In this document: one piece after another, positions 21,515 to 33,350 of the stretch
How positions within the stretch are numbered: the stretch's first letter is position 1
Layout: each line of letters opens with the position of its first letter
Origin: Petunia secreta
Taxonomy: Eukaryota > Streptophyta > Magnoliopsida > Solanales > Solanaceae
NCBI GenBank assembly: GCA_029990175.1
Contig: JARKIP010000023.1
Coordinates: 20,851,501 to 20,915,500, forward strand
Length of the DNA: 64,000 bases
Direction of reading: 5' to 3'
Notes under the pieces: model-generated
The model's database searches: none
What the model was told of the DNA's origin: nothing
Seen by the model: only the letters and a program-made list of their open reading frames with translations
Position numbers and translations under genes: made by a program

Positions 21515-22012
21515 ATGGCAGATAATAAGGGCAACACCACCAGAATCGTGCCAGCAGCCAACACTGACGGTGTGTTGCCGGCAACCCCACTGATGGGCTC
21601 AACCTTCCAGCAGGCGGAGAAGCGACCGAAGAATCATCACACCAAGAACGGGATCAGTCTCTGGAGCACACTCCAGCCAGTTCACAGTTGAATTCGGCTC
21701 GTGGTCAGAGGCCCAGTAAGGAAGCTGCGGCCAAAGACTCATCAAAAGATATGAATATATTTTTAAGAGAGTATATTAAGAAACAAGACATACATTTTGA
21801 GAAGATAAATAAGCAGTTAGCAGCTCTGTCTGGCTTTACAAGTCATAGAGCGCCTGCCTTCCAGGAGACACACCCCACAGACACTCCGACCCCTGTTCCT
21901 CAGGGCGCAATAATATGGAGACTTGAAGTGGGAGTCGGATCTGGAGGGTCGGGTATGGCCACCGTGGCTACGGGAGCTCCGGCCGTTGTCATGACAGAAG
22001 CTAGTATGATGG
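21515..22012 (+). pseudogene. Tat-type gag, N-terminal part
   Basis: ATG at 21515 opens MADNKGNTTR. A frameshift near 21655 moves the reading to another frame that continues as DMNIFLREYIKKQDIHFEKI to about 22012, ending AVVMTEASMM. The insertion of the LTR element at 22013 breaks the codon; the gag continues at 37542. The N-terminal part of gag is low in similarity between families, so identification rests on position after the primer site and on the downstream gag. Confidence 0.6.
22008..22012. repeat. Target duplication GATGG of the nested LTR element, left copy
   Basis: GATGG precedes the TG of the inserted LTR and recurs at 37537-37541 at the other end. Confidence 0.75.
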
Positions 22013-22389
22013 TGATCACGCCCAACTACGCCCTATAAAAAGGACTAAGCGGTCGCAGTAAATATAGCTCGGTACTTAAAGTCCCAAGGTCGAATCCCAC
22101 GGAGAACACGGCTCCTAGCAGTTAATCTAGCTAAATTATCTGCTCAACCAACTTCAAGTTTATATCCTTGGTTTGTTTTTATACTAAAACTACTAAACAA
22201 GAAAGTAAATAACAAGTGTAGAAAGATAGATTTTATTCAAGAGATGGAAAACCTAGGATTGATTTCCCCAACTCCTAACTTGTGCTATCAATTTTTCCTA
22301 ATTCTTCTTATTGAACAAGTGCTCCAAGTTTACAATTACCCACTTAAGTGATCATAACTTTCATTAGTTAACTATTCCAATTAACTAAT
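22013..22389 (-). repeat. 3' LTR of LARD copy 1, distal part
   Basis: Matches 36200-36594, with short indels, starting TGATCACGCC. Its last five bases, CTAAT (22385-22389), are duplicated at 32401-32405 around the copia insertion. Confidence 0.85.
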
Positions 22390-23416
22390 TGTTGAAGGAT
22401 GAGTTTTGAAGATGACAAAGGACCTGGTGCTATGTGGACCATGAAAAGGTTCACAGTTGAATGGAGAAGACCAGTTGTTCAACGAGTTGTTCAAGTCAGA
22501 GTTGAAAAAGGAAAGAAGAGAACGGCTGGAGTCAATGTTCCAATCCTACCGGAAGTAGAAGAAGCTAGAGGCGGTGCTGAGAAGGACGCGGTTTCTAAAC
22601 GACAATGGATTGGAACATAAGGCAAATTAACTTAGGTTTTAAATAAGGAAATATGGGTAACCTTGTTTAAACTGATTTCAAAGAGGAAAAGGATTTCTAA
22701 ACTTAGTTGGATCCAGCTAAGTCTAGTTCCTATATATATAAGTTAATTTGTCCAGAATCATGACATACAAAATACATCTCAACAGAGCATATCAAGTACA
22801 ATCAGATCGTGAGAAGCTTTGTGTGCAAGAACAAAGGCTGAGCAGCAAAACATTACGAATGAGCAGTTTCATAGATAAGTCTGTTGTTTTAGTGGACCAA
22901 CGCCTTCGTATGTATATCACCCGAATTTCCATAGGGTTTTCGTTTTGGTTACAAGAAGTGCTTCTTTGCTCGTTTCTTTGTTATAGGTTATTTAGTTGTA
23001 ATCTATTCGCTTGTTTAGAAGTATTAAGTAGAGATTACTTTTGATGTTAAGTAGAGGTAACCTTACCAGCTAACGTGTGGCTTGGAAGGTTCTAGGTACT
23101 AGGGGGTTCTAGTTCCTTGATTACATTACGTTGTAGTCTAAAACTCGCTCGGGTTTTCCTTTAGTGGAAGAGTTGAAATCCCAAGAGTTTGGGTCGTAGT
23201 TTTTTATTCGTCGAGTAAGGATTTTTCCTCGTAAAAATCTCTGTGTTCTTTATGTTTCCGCATTGTGTTTAGTTTCAGAGATAGGTGAAACTTGCAAGGA
23301 ACCTGGTTCTTTATAAGTTAGGCACAGAAGATTAAAAGCAAGTTTTAGAATTTGAAAGTCGGGTAAGGACACTATTCACCCCCCCAGTGTCTTACGAAGG
23401 TGCACCAAGTGCAACA
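22390..23416 (+). repeat. 5' LTR of the Sirevirus-type element (1027 bp)
   Basis: Starts TGTTGAAGGATGAG, ends CAAGTGCAACA. A TATATATATA run at about 22731-22740 may be the promoter. It has about 80 bp (around 22890-22970) that the 3' LTR lacks. A 73-codon frame starts 9 bp in and is open in both LTRs. Confidence 0.92.
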
Positions 23417-23418
23417 AG

Positions 23419-23430
23419 TGGTATCAGAGC
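23419..23430 (+). other. tRNA-Met primer-binding site
   Basis: TGGTATCAGAGC two bases after the LTR, complementary to the 3' end of initiator tRNA-Met. Confidence 0.9.
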
Positions 23431-23475
23431 AGGTTCTCTCAAAGAAAGATTAACATCTTGAGAAGGATCTGAATA

Positions 23476-25344
23476 ATGAGTGCACCACCGATAATCACCG
23501 AAGGACAATCTGTCAACAGGCCTCCTCAATTCAATGGCCAATACTATGGATGGTGGAAAGGCAGAATGGAAGACTTTATTCAAGCTGAACACTTTCAGCT
23601 ATGGATCATTACTAATCATGGACCTCTTATTCCAAGCAAAACTGTTGGACAGCCACCCAATCAACAAACTGTTCCCAAAGAGATATATGAGTATACTGAT
23701 GCTGATTTCAAGATGGTGGAGAAGAATGCAAAAGCTAAGAGGCTCATTATATGTGGACTTGGTCCTGATGAATACAACAGAGTTTCTTCATAGAAGACGG
23801 CCAAAGAAATCTAGGATGCTCTACAAATTGCTCATGAAGGAACCTCGTGTGTGAAGAAGTCAAGGATCCAGATGCTGAAAAGAAAGTTCGAGTTGTTTCC
23901 TATAGGTGAATCTGAGTCCATCCAGGATATGATTACCAGGTTCACTATCATAACAAATGAGATGAAGTCACTAGGTATGGTTCTAACTAATGAAGATTTG
24001 GTCGAAAAAGTGATCAGGATTCTACCTGATTCATGGGAATAAAAGGTTACAACTATCATTGAGTCCAAGGAACTGGACAAGATTGAGCTAGATGAACTCG
24101 TTGGTAGTCTGATAACTCATGAGCTTATGACACAACCAAGGATGAAGGTGGAACCTAAGAAGGAGAAGAACCTAGCTCTAGAGGTAACTAGAGGTTCTAA
24201 GTATGAAGTATCTGAGCATGAGATGGCCTTGGTCAATGCAGTACGAAAAACCTTAGGCTTCGAAAGAAGAAGAACCAAAGCCACTCCCGCCAAGAACAAC
24301 ATAATTGAAAATTCTGACTACTCAGGGTGTTTTAAGTGTAACAAGAAGGATAATGCTATAAAGGACTGCCCATTGTGGGATATTGAGTGGAAAAGGTCTG
24401 GGGCTTCAAAGGAGAATGAACCTAAGAAGAACAAACGTCCTCTCAACTTCAGAGCATTAAGGAGAAAAAAGAAAGAGGCGTTCTATGCAACATGGGGACC
24501 TTCTGAAAGTGAAAGTGACGAAGAAGAAGAAGAACCAGAAGATGATTCTCTCTGGGCACTAATGGCTGATAATGAATCTTCAATTGATGGTACACCTGAG
24601 GTAAGTCTCGATGAACTAAAACCTAGACTTCAAAACTGTTCTCCCATGGAATTGAATCTGCTTGCCCTAACTTTAATTGAAGAAATTGAAAATTTGAGGT
24701 CTGAGAAGGAACAAGCACTTTATGAGAATGACCAACTAATGTCAGTTGCGTCTGAGTTTTCAATAAAAATAAAAAACTTGGAAACAGCTAAATCTGATCT
24801 TAAAAGGGAATTAATTGCTAGTGAAACTCAAGTTTCTGAATTAAATAAGAAAGTCTCAGCCCTCGAATTAGAAACTCTACAATTAAAGGAACAGGTGCTG
24901 TGTGAGAAGAAGCTAGGTTCTGCACTCGAACTTGAGAATCAAAAATTAAAAGAAGTGTCTGGTAAGCAAGGAGTTAGTGAGGCTCAAATCAACCTTGAAA
25001 CTAAGCTTGAAAAGAAAAACCAGGCCCTGCATCAGGAAATTGAGAAGAACCGGGTTCTTCAGGAAAAGGTTGAAAAAGCTAACTCTGAGCTCACCAGACT
25101 CACTAAATGGAACAAGTCTTCTGAAGCTTTGAATTGGTTGCATGAAAATCATAATAGAGGTAAAACTGGATTAGGACATAGGAAAACTTTACCTGCTTGG
25201 AACCCTAATAGTAAATATGTAGGACTTCCTTGCAACAAACTCTGCTTCTTGTGTGGTAGGACTGGACATATTAAGAATGAATGCAGTGTTGCAAAAGATG
25301 CAGTGAAAAAGAATAAAAAAATTAGTTCTACCTTATTGGGCTAG
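23476..25344 (+). pseudogene. Sirevirus-type gag
   Basis: ATG at 23476 begins MSAPPIITEG. One frame continues to 25344 but is broken by TAG at 23791 and 23812 and TAA at 24040. The N-terminal part is the copia gag core (FNGQYYGWWKGRMEDFI; DMITRFTIITNEMKSLG). Two zinc knuckles follow: the first (CFKCNKKDNAIKDC, about 24330) has lost its His, the second (CFLCGRTGHIKNEC, about 25245) is intact. Between them lies a long acidic then coiled-coil region (about 24500-25110), typical of Sirevirus gag. It would form the virus-like particle and bind element RNA. The frame ends at a 1-nt shift before pol. Confidence 0.88.
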
Positions 25345-28300
25345 AAAAGATTTGATTCATCCATTCGATAGCAAAAAGGGACCCAAGCTAGTCTGGGTTC
25401 CTGTTACTAACCCTTGATTTTCTTTTACAGGCTGGAGTGAGGTGGAACAACCCAAGCTGGATTCTTGATAGTGGGTGTTCCAGGCACATGGCAGGAGATA
25501 AAAGAAACTTTCTCTCACTCACAGCGTTTCAAGGAGGTAGTGTGGATTTTGGAGGAGGCAAGAGCGGTGAAATTGTTGGTATTGGAAAAGTTGAGAAATC
25601 CCTCAATCATGCTATTGACAATGTACTCTGTGTGGATGGATTGAGGCACAATCTACTAAGTATCTCTCAACTATGTGATAGAGGAAACTCAGTGAGTTTC
25701 ACATTTGTAGGTTGCACTGTAAAGAACCTGCAGACGGGTGAAGTGATAATGGAAGGGAAACGAGTTAATAATGTGTACAAGGCTACATTAGGTTCTCTTC
25801 CTGAGAATAATTTGACTTGTCTGAATGTACTGGAGAATGATAGCCAGTTGTGGCACAAGAGACTACGACATGCAAGCTTGACTCAATTGAATAAGTTGGT
25901 GTCAAAGGACCTGGTTCGTAGAATGCAAAGCAAGAGGTTCAATGACATCAAGATTTGTTATGCTTGCGCGGGGGAGGGGGGGGGGGGGAGGGGAACATAT
26001 AGGATCTTCATTCAAGTCAAAGAATGTGGTTAGTACTTCTAAACCACTTGAGCTGGTTCACATGGATTTGAGTGGACCAATTAGGGTAAGGAGCAGATGA
26101 GGTAAGAGATTCGTAATGGTAATAGTTGATGACTACTCCAGATACATATGGACCTTATTCCTCAGATCTAAAGATGAAGCATATGATATGTCCGAGGACT
26201 GGGTCAGAGTCAATCAGAAGAAACTGGGGCTTCAACTAGTGAGTATAAGGTCCGACCATGGTACAGAATTTGAGAATGCTTAGTTTGCTGAATATTGTAA
26301 CAAACATGGTGTGGATCACAACTTCTCTGCACCAAGGACCCCTCAGCAGAATGGTGTAGTTGAAAGGAAGAACGGGTCCTTAGAGGACATGGCTAGAACA
26401 ATGTTGATGTCAAGCGGCTTATCAAAGAATTTTTTGGTCTGAAGCAGTCAACACCGCTTGCTACTTGCTGAATGGATGTTCTATCCTTCCTTTGCTAGAG
26501 AAAACTCCCTATGAGCTGATCAGAGGCAGGAAACCTAATATTGCACATCTCAGAGCTTTTGGGTGCAAGTATTTCGTACATAACAATGGGAAAGAACCTC
26601 TAGGGAAGTTTGATGTTAGAAGTGATGAAGCCATCTTCTTAGGATATTCTTCACAAAGTAAAGCTTATAAATTGTTCAACAAGAGGACCTTGACTGTAGA
26701 AGAAAGTGTGCTTGTGGTATTTGATGAGTCTGAAAGTGTTACAAACAGACAAGAAGATGATGATCAGGAGATTGGACTTGCAAGGAATGAACCTGCTGAA
26801 GACCCTGAGAATTTGAGTGGAGTTAAAAGTAATCAGGATGATAAGGATCAAACTCAGGGGGAACTAGAAGGCTATCAGACAGTGGGAACTGAAGAGCAAG
26901 ATGAAGAAGAGTTAGATGGCTCAGATCCTCCTGGAAACGACACTCAGCAGATTCAGCCTAAACCTTGGAGATATCAAAGTTCTTATCCACTGGAGAACCT
27001 CATGTCTGATCTAAACGCTGGAAATGTTACCAGGAGAGCTTTGAAGAACTTCTGTGCATTCTTTGCGTTTCTGTCCTCAATAGAACCCAAGAATGTACGT
27101 GAAGCACTCGAGGATCCAGACTGGGTGATCGCAATGCAAGAGGAACTTCATCAGTTTGAACGAAGTAAGGTATGGCACCTGGTCCCTCGACCATCGGACA
27201 GGTCCATCATTGGTACTAAATGGGTATTTAGAAACAAACTAGATGAACATGGTATAGTGACAAGGAATAAGGATAGACTGGTGGTTCAAGGTTATAGTCA
27301 AGAAGAAGGAATCGATTATGATGAAACCTTTGCACCTGTTGCTAGAATGGAGGCCATTAGGATGCTTATTGCTTTTGCAGCGTACATGGAGTTTAAGCTG
27401 TACCAGATGGATGTGAAGAGTGCATTCCTTAATGGATATTTGAATGAAGAGGTGTATGTAGTTCAACCACCTGGCTTTGAAAGTACAGAGTTTCGTGATC
27501 ATGTCTACAAACTTGACAAGGCATTGTACGGGTTGAAATTGGCTCCTAGGGCTTGGTATGAAAGATTGTCTGGGTTCTTGTTAAAGAATGGGTTTACAAG
27601 AGGTAAAATAGACAACACTTTGTTCTTAAGGAAGAAAGCCAAAGACCTGTTGATAGTTCAAGTGTATGTAGACGACATCATCTTTGGTGCTACAAATGAG
27701 AACCTTTGCAAGGAGTTCGCCGACCTGATGGGAAGTGAATTTGAGATGAGTATGATGGGTGAGCTAAATTTCTTCTTAGGCTTACAAATCAAGCAATCTC
27801 AGGAAGGCACAATGATCCACCAGCAGAAGTACATCATTGCTCCTGGAACGAAGATAGATCAGGATGAAACTGGTGCTTCAATTGATGAAACTAAGTACAG
27901 AGGAATGATTTGTTCTTTGATGTATTTAACTGCAAGTCGTCCAGATATTGATAATAGTGTGGGATTGTGCGTAAGGTTCCAATCAAAACCAAAGGAGTCA
28001 CACTTAACTGCAGTCAAGAGAATCTTGAGATATTTGAAAGGAACTCAAGATCTTGGTTTATGGTACCCAAAAGGTGGAAGTTTTGATCTAATTGGGTATG
28101 CAGATGCTGACTATGCTGGTCACTTGGTTGATAGGAAAAGTACATCTGGGATGGCACACTTCCTAGGTCCTTGTTTAGTTTCATGGGCTACAAAGAAACA
28201 AAATTCAGTGACATGTAGAAGCTGCTTCATGTTGTTCACAGTTATTATGGATCAAGCAGCAGCTGGAGGACTTTGGAATCGAGTGTGGACCAGTTCCAAT

Positions 28301-28532
28301 CTTTTGTGACAATACCAGTGCAGTCAATATTGCCAAGAACCTGGTCCAGCACAAGAGAACAAAGCACATTGATATTAGGCATCACTTTCTAAGGGACAAT
28401 GTTGAGAAAGGCTTAATTACTATGAACTTTTGCAGGACTGAGGACCAAATTGCTGATATCTTTACTAAGGCATTGAACATGGTACAATTCAAAAAGAACA
28501 GACTTGAGTTAGGGATGACCAAGATACAATGA
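25345..28532 (+). pseudogene. Sirevirus-type pol (protease, integrase, RT, RNase H)
   Basis: Protease WILDSGCSRHMAGD (about 25452); GAG-pre-integrase LWHKRLRHAS (25849); integrase with VHMDLSGP, RSDHGTEF and NGVVERKN (26056-26375); RT with MDVKSAFLNG (27409) and YVDDIIFG (27665); RNase H with GYADADYAG (28095) and the C-terminal KHIDIRHHFL block. Breaks are a frameshift at the gag junction, a long G-rich tract at 25970-25995 replacing the end of the zinc-binding region, stops near 26098 and 26281, a shift near 26435, loss of about 15 codons after HQQKYI (about 27835), and a shift near 28215 in RNase H. The copy cannot produce a working polyprotein. Confidence 0.9.
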
Positions 28533-29046
28533 ACGAAGCAGCACCTGGTTCTCCCAATAATTGGCTAGTGAATTTTCCTTGTTTTACTTAGCTTAACTTT
28601 GCTTAGTTGATTCTACTATGAAAACTTAATTGTTTTGCTTGCTAACCTGTTTGAAACCTGTTTTCATGACTTAGATACTGGCAAATTTTTGAAATCTAGG
28701 ATATAATTGAAGAAACTGGTGCATGGACATTCAGGTACATATTCTATATCACTTACTGAATATAACGTTGTCTTACGTGGCCTAATCTATTACTAATCAC
28801 CCTCACTTGGCGCCGGATTAGTGTAAAACTTTTAGAATTCAAATTTTTTGAACCTTGATGGCGTCAGCTCCTATGTGCAATAAGTAGCAGCAGCTTTTTC
28901 CAATCCCATCAACCCGTTCCCCTTCCCGATAAACCTAAACCTGTCTCTATTCCACTATTTGATCATAGACATTGTTTCTATCGGCTGAAAATTTTAAACT
29001 TTCTCAAATTATTTTCTCTCTCTAAAACACAATCCTCTGAAAAACA

Positions 29047-31010
29047 ATGTCGACCAGTTCCAAAGTAGATTCTCAACTCTCTTCTCCAAAACTCAAATTA
29101 TCTAAACTAAATCAAAAGGCAAAGCAACTAGCTGCGAGTCGTTCTGTGGCTATGGCGAGGAAGTTTGCAAAATTGAGACAGAAAAAGTTGTCGGAGGAAG
29201 CAACTAGTAAGGGGGAAAGTGTTCCAGAAACTGGTACGGAGGAAGGGATTATTGAAGCGACTCAAGAAATCATCCAAGAAACTGAAAAGGTAAACCCTAG
29301 TTCTCCTACTGGTACTGTAGTTGTCGATACTAGTGTACCCTCTATGCCTGTAGATTTAGAAGAACAAGCTGATAATGAAGTAGGAGATAAGGAGGGTGTA
29401 GTTATAGAAAATCCTGAAAAAGTTGTCGAAACAGAGGTTGTTGTAGTGGTCGCTAAAGAAACTGAGAACATAGTTGAGGAACCTGTTCCTGAGACAGTTC
29501 CTATGGTAGAAAAGGCTGTTAGTGATAAGGGAGAAGGAAAATCTGCTGAACCTGCTAAGGAACCAGAGATAGAACCTGGTTCGTTCTCTGGTTCTGTAGC
29601 TGGTGATGACGCAGATCTGAGAGATATTGATGATTATGTGGAAGAGAATGTAGAAGGTGTAGGTTTTACTGAACCTTTAGATGTTGTGTTGCTTGAGCCC
29701 AATCCCACTCCTCAAGCTAGTGAAGGTTCCTCCAGTGAGACGGACGTTGTGGTGGTGGAGAAACAGAGGAGATTGGGAAAAAGGCCCATGGTTCAGGAAC
29801 AAAAACAAGCTATGAAGAAACGGAGGTTAGTGAAGGGAGGAGAATTTGTAGGTAGTTCCAAAATGGGAAGTTCTGGTGATGCAGAGGGGATGGGAGAAAG
29901 TAGTAGAAAACAGGGAGTCATGTGAGAAGACCTGCGACTCATGGCTTTGTGAGAGAGCATCAGGAGAAGATTGTGGAGGAACCTGAGGTTCGTAGGAGAG
30001 GTTCCAAATCACAGCTGGTGATTGGAGATGACAAGGAAGACAAGAAGAGAAGGGTGACCTACTTTAGAGGTCTACCAATGGTGAAGGGTAAAATTCTAAC
30101 TGACCTGGAGCTAGAGGGTATGACTCAACTTGGTGCTAAGTTGAGAGCTCAAGGTTGGTTGAACCTATTCAGTGATGGTGCTAGACAACTGAGAGAGCAA
30201 GAGGTTTGAGAATTTTATTCCAATTGCACAGTGAGTGAAGGTATTGTGACAACCATAGTCAAGGGGCTGGTAATCCAGTTTGATAGTATGGAACTGGGTG
30301 AGATTTTTGGTGTTCCCTCTCAGGGCTACAGCGAGTACATGAGGAACTTGTGGCCGGCTAGAGGAGATGGTGTGTCTGCTTTGGAGGTAACCCAGAAATT
30401 TGTAGGGAGACCTAGACTGGCAAGGGCTACACAAGTTAAGAAGAAGGCAATGCAACCTTTCTACCAGTTGCTTTTTGAATTTGTGCTGAAGAACCTGTTG
30501 CATAGGTCAGAGAGGAGGAGTGAGGCCAACTTTCTGGATATGACCTATATAGACCTGCTAGATCGAGAGGTTCGTATTAATCTGCCTGAATTGATGATCA
30601 AGAACATTGGTAGAGTAGCTGATATGGGGTTAGGCAAACATGCGCTGGTCTATGGGTTTCTTCTGGGGAAGGTATTTGATTTCTTTGGGGTGCCTGCTGG
30701 TAAGTGGACTGAGCCGGACCACAATGACTTGTTTGGGAGGAACATTCTGAAGTCCAGTGACTATGTGTTGGATGGTAAACCTGCTGATGAACCAGAGCCT
30801 ATAGAGGATGATGCTGAGGAAAGGAGGAACAATAGAGTAGACAGGAGAATTGAGGGGTTCAGGAGGCATCTTGAAAGGCAAAATGATGAGCTCGCCTGGA
30901 TGAATGCTGAAAACACAAGGCTGGATGCAGAGCTAGAGCGTGAAAGAGAAGGAAAATTGCGTCGCCTCGCCTTGTTGCTTGCTCACTTTAAGATCCTTGA
31001 TATTCCCTAA
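29047..31010 (+). pseudogene. Env-like third ORF of the Sirevirus-type element
   Basis: ATG at 29047 opens a Lys-rich, then acidic Glu/Val-rich 290-residue region. A 1-nt shift at about 29922 leads to a second part with TYFRGLPMVKG, GWLNLFSDG, EFYSN, GLVIQFDSMELGEIFGVP and a C-terminal coiled coil (DDAEERRNNRVDRRIEGF, then QNDELAWMNAENTRLDAELE). This matches the plant-specific domain often called putative plant transposon protein (Pfam Transposase_32-like, from memory), found in the 3' ORF of SIRE-type copia elements. A TGA at 30207 breaks it. No membrane segment or signal peptide is obvious, so env-like describes position only. Function is unknown. Confidence 0.75.
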
Positions 31011-31285
31011 TTCTGAACCAGTTTCATTTCCTATTCCCCTCCTGGTTCTTTTATTTGGCCTGTTTTTAAGACAATCTTATATTTTGGTTTGCAATATTTG
31101 AATGATGCTATGGATGTTGAAGCCGGTTTGGTACGTATGTTGATATAAATATCCTATCTGCTAGTATTTATTGTCTGAAACAAGTTCCTGCCGTTTAAAG
31201 GTTGGCTTGCTGCCTTTGGCACTAGAGTCAACTAGACTTAATTTAAGTTAAACTGGTTCCTACAACTGTGAAATTTTTCGATGAT

Positions 31286-31300
31286 GCCAAAAGGGGGAAG
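31286..31300 (+). other. Upstream polypurine-tract-like motif
   Basis: GCCAAAAGGGGGAAG preceded by GATGAT. A similar motif directly abuts the 3' LTR at 31441-31454 (GAAAAGGGGAAATT, preceded by ATCATC). Multiple polypurine copies are a described Sirevirus trait. Confidence 0.65.
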
Positions 31301-31454
31301 CTAGATGTTGATTAGTTCATTATATGTTTGTGACCTATTTTTCGCCTAACTGTTATTACCCTGGTTCGTGGTTAGTGTTTGATTTGTATAGGTTTTTGAG
31401 AGTATAAACCCTCGGTGAGACAACATGGTTTGTCATCATCGAAAAGGGGAAATT

Positions 31455-32400
31455 TGTTGAAGGATGAGTTTTGAAGATGACAAAGGACCTGGAGCTACGT
31501 GGACCATGAAAAGGTTCACAGTTGAATGGAGAAGACCAGCTGTTCAACGAGTTGTTCAAGTCAGAGTTGAAAAAGGAAAGAAGAGAACGGCTGGAGTCAA
31601 AGTTCCAATCCTACCAGAAGTAGAAGAAGCTAGAGGCGGTGCTGAGAAGGACGCGGTTTCTAAACGACAATGGATTGGAATATAAGGCAAATTAACTTAG
31701 GTTTTAAATAAGGAAATATGGGTAACCTTGTTTAAACTGATTTCAAAGAGGAAAAGGATTCCTAAACTTAGTTGGATCCGGCTAAGTCTAGTTCCTATAT
31801 ATACAAGTTAATTTGACCAGAATCATGACGCACAAAAGACATCTCAACAGAGCATATCAAGTACAATCAGATCGTGAGAAGCTTTGTGTGCAAGAACAAA
31901 GGCTGAGCAGCAGAACCTTACGAAGGAGCAGTTTCATAGATAAGTCTGCTGTTTTAGTTTCTTTGTTATAGGTTATTGAGTTGTAATCTATTCGCTTGTT
32001 TAGAAGCATTAAGTAGAGATTACTTTTGAGGTTAAGTAGAGATAACCTTACCAGTTAACGTGTGGCTTGGAAGGTTCTAGGTACTAGGGGGTTCTAGTTC
32101 CTTGATTACATTACGTTGTAGTCTAAAACTTGCTCGAGTTTTCCTTTAGTGGAAGAGTTGAAATCCCAAGAGTTTGGGTCGTGGTTTTATATCCCTTGAG
32201 CAAGGATTTTTCCACGTAAAAATCTCTGTGTTCTTTACGTTTCCGCATTGTGTTTAGTTTCAGAGATAGGTGAAACTTGCAAGGAACCTGGTTCTTTGTA
32301 AGTTAGGCGCAGAAGGTTAAAAGCAAGTTTTAGAATTTGAAAATCGGGTAAGGACACTATTCACCCCCCAGTGTCTTACGAAGGTACACCAAGTGCAACA
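31455..32400 (+). repeat. 3' LTR of the Sirevirus-type element (946 bp)
   Basis: Starts TGTTGAAGGATGAG right after the polypurine tract and ends CAAGTGCAACA, followed by CTAAT. It lacks about 80 bp present in the 5' LTR around 22890-22970. Confidence 0.92.
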
Positions 32401-33350
32401 CTAATGAAGATAGGGAGGACTACACTTATGGTTCACAGTAAAGATCAATATTCCTAATTCACCGTTTTGACAACCTAAGCAATGCCTTTGTTTTAGGTTG
32501 AAATACTGCTATGTGTTTAACCCTAACTCATGAATCTATTCCTAGTAATCACAAGAATAAAGGGGACAATTAATTGAGGATCCTACCAATTAATAACAAG
32601 CAATTCGTAAACAACATAGATAGAAAGAATTAACAAGGTTCATAAACAATACAACAATTATCATCACACAAGTATATGGAGTGGGTCAATCAACCCTAGA
32701 ATGGGTGATTTAGCCAATCATAGTCATGTTCTAAGACAATAAATAACTAAAAGTATACAAAATCACAAGAATATGGATAGATGGATGAAGTAGAGCCTTG
32801 AATCTTGATCTCCTCTCTTCCTTGCTTCCTTTGGATGTGGAATAGGTCAAAAGTTGTGTTTTGGGACGTATTTTAGGATTTTTATACCGTCCCCATAGAC
32901 CCACACAAGTCGAGAATCCAAAATAAAGTCGGATTGAGAATGTCAGAATTTTAAGCCTACGACGCTGCACAGCACATTGCGCAGTGCGGTGCCGTAGGGT
33001 CGATTTACTGAGAGTGCCTTTTTTTTCACTTTTGCAGAAATTGGCCTACGGGGCGCATAGTGCATTGCACGCTGCGTTGCCGTAAGCCACTTTTCCTGGG
33101 ACTTCAATTTTTCTTTGTTTTTCCTCCACGCCTTGGTTCGCTCGACCCTCGGGCTTCTACTCAGACTTCAAAATCCTTGTTTTCACTAAACTTTGCTCCA
33201 CGAACGCTTCATATCATCAACATAATTCCTAAAATGTAAAACACACCAAATAAGAGCAATTCCATTCAAACTATCAAAATATCACAAGTCGAAGCATGAA
33301 CACGAGACGAAAGTATAGAAATTATTGCAATATCTAGCCTCGTTTCAACA
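32401..33350 (-). repeat. 3' LTR of LARD copy 1, proximal part
   Basis: Continues the LTR interrupted at 22389 and matches 36590-37530. On the minus strand it begins TGTTGAAACGAGGCTAG at 33350, just after a purine-rich stretch (GTGTGGGG). Confidence 0.85.

Larger units (their letters stand above)
22390..32400 (+). mobile_element. Sirevirus-type Ty1/copia retrotransposon, 10.0 kb
   Basis: Complete from LTR to LTR with CTAAT duplications (22385-22389, 32401-32405). Order: 5' LTR, tRNA-Met primer site, gag, protease, integrase, reverse transcriptase, RNase H, env-like ORF, polypurine tracts, 3' LTR. The third ORF and the doubled polypurine motif point to the SIRE/Maximus lineage. The LTRs show about six differences in the first 265 bp. 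Every ORF carries stops or shifts, so the copy is dead despite its young LTRs. Confidence 0.92.
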
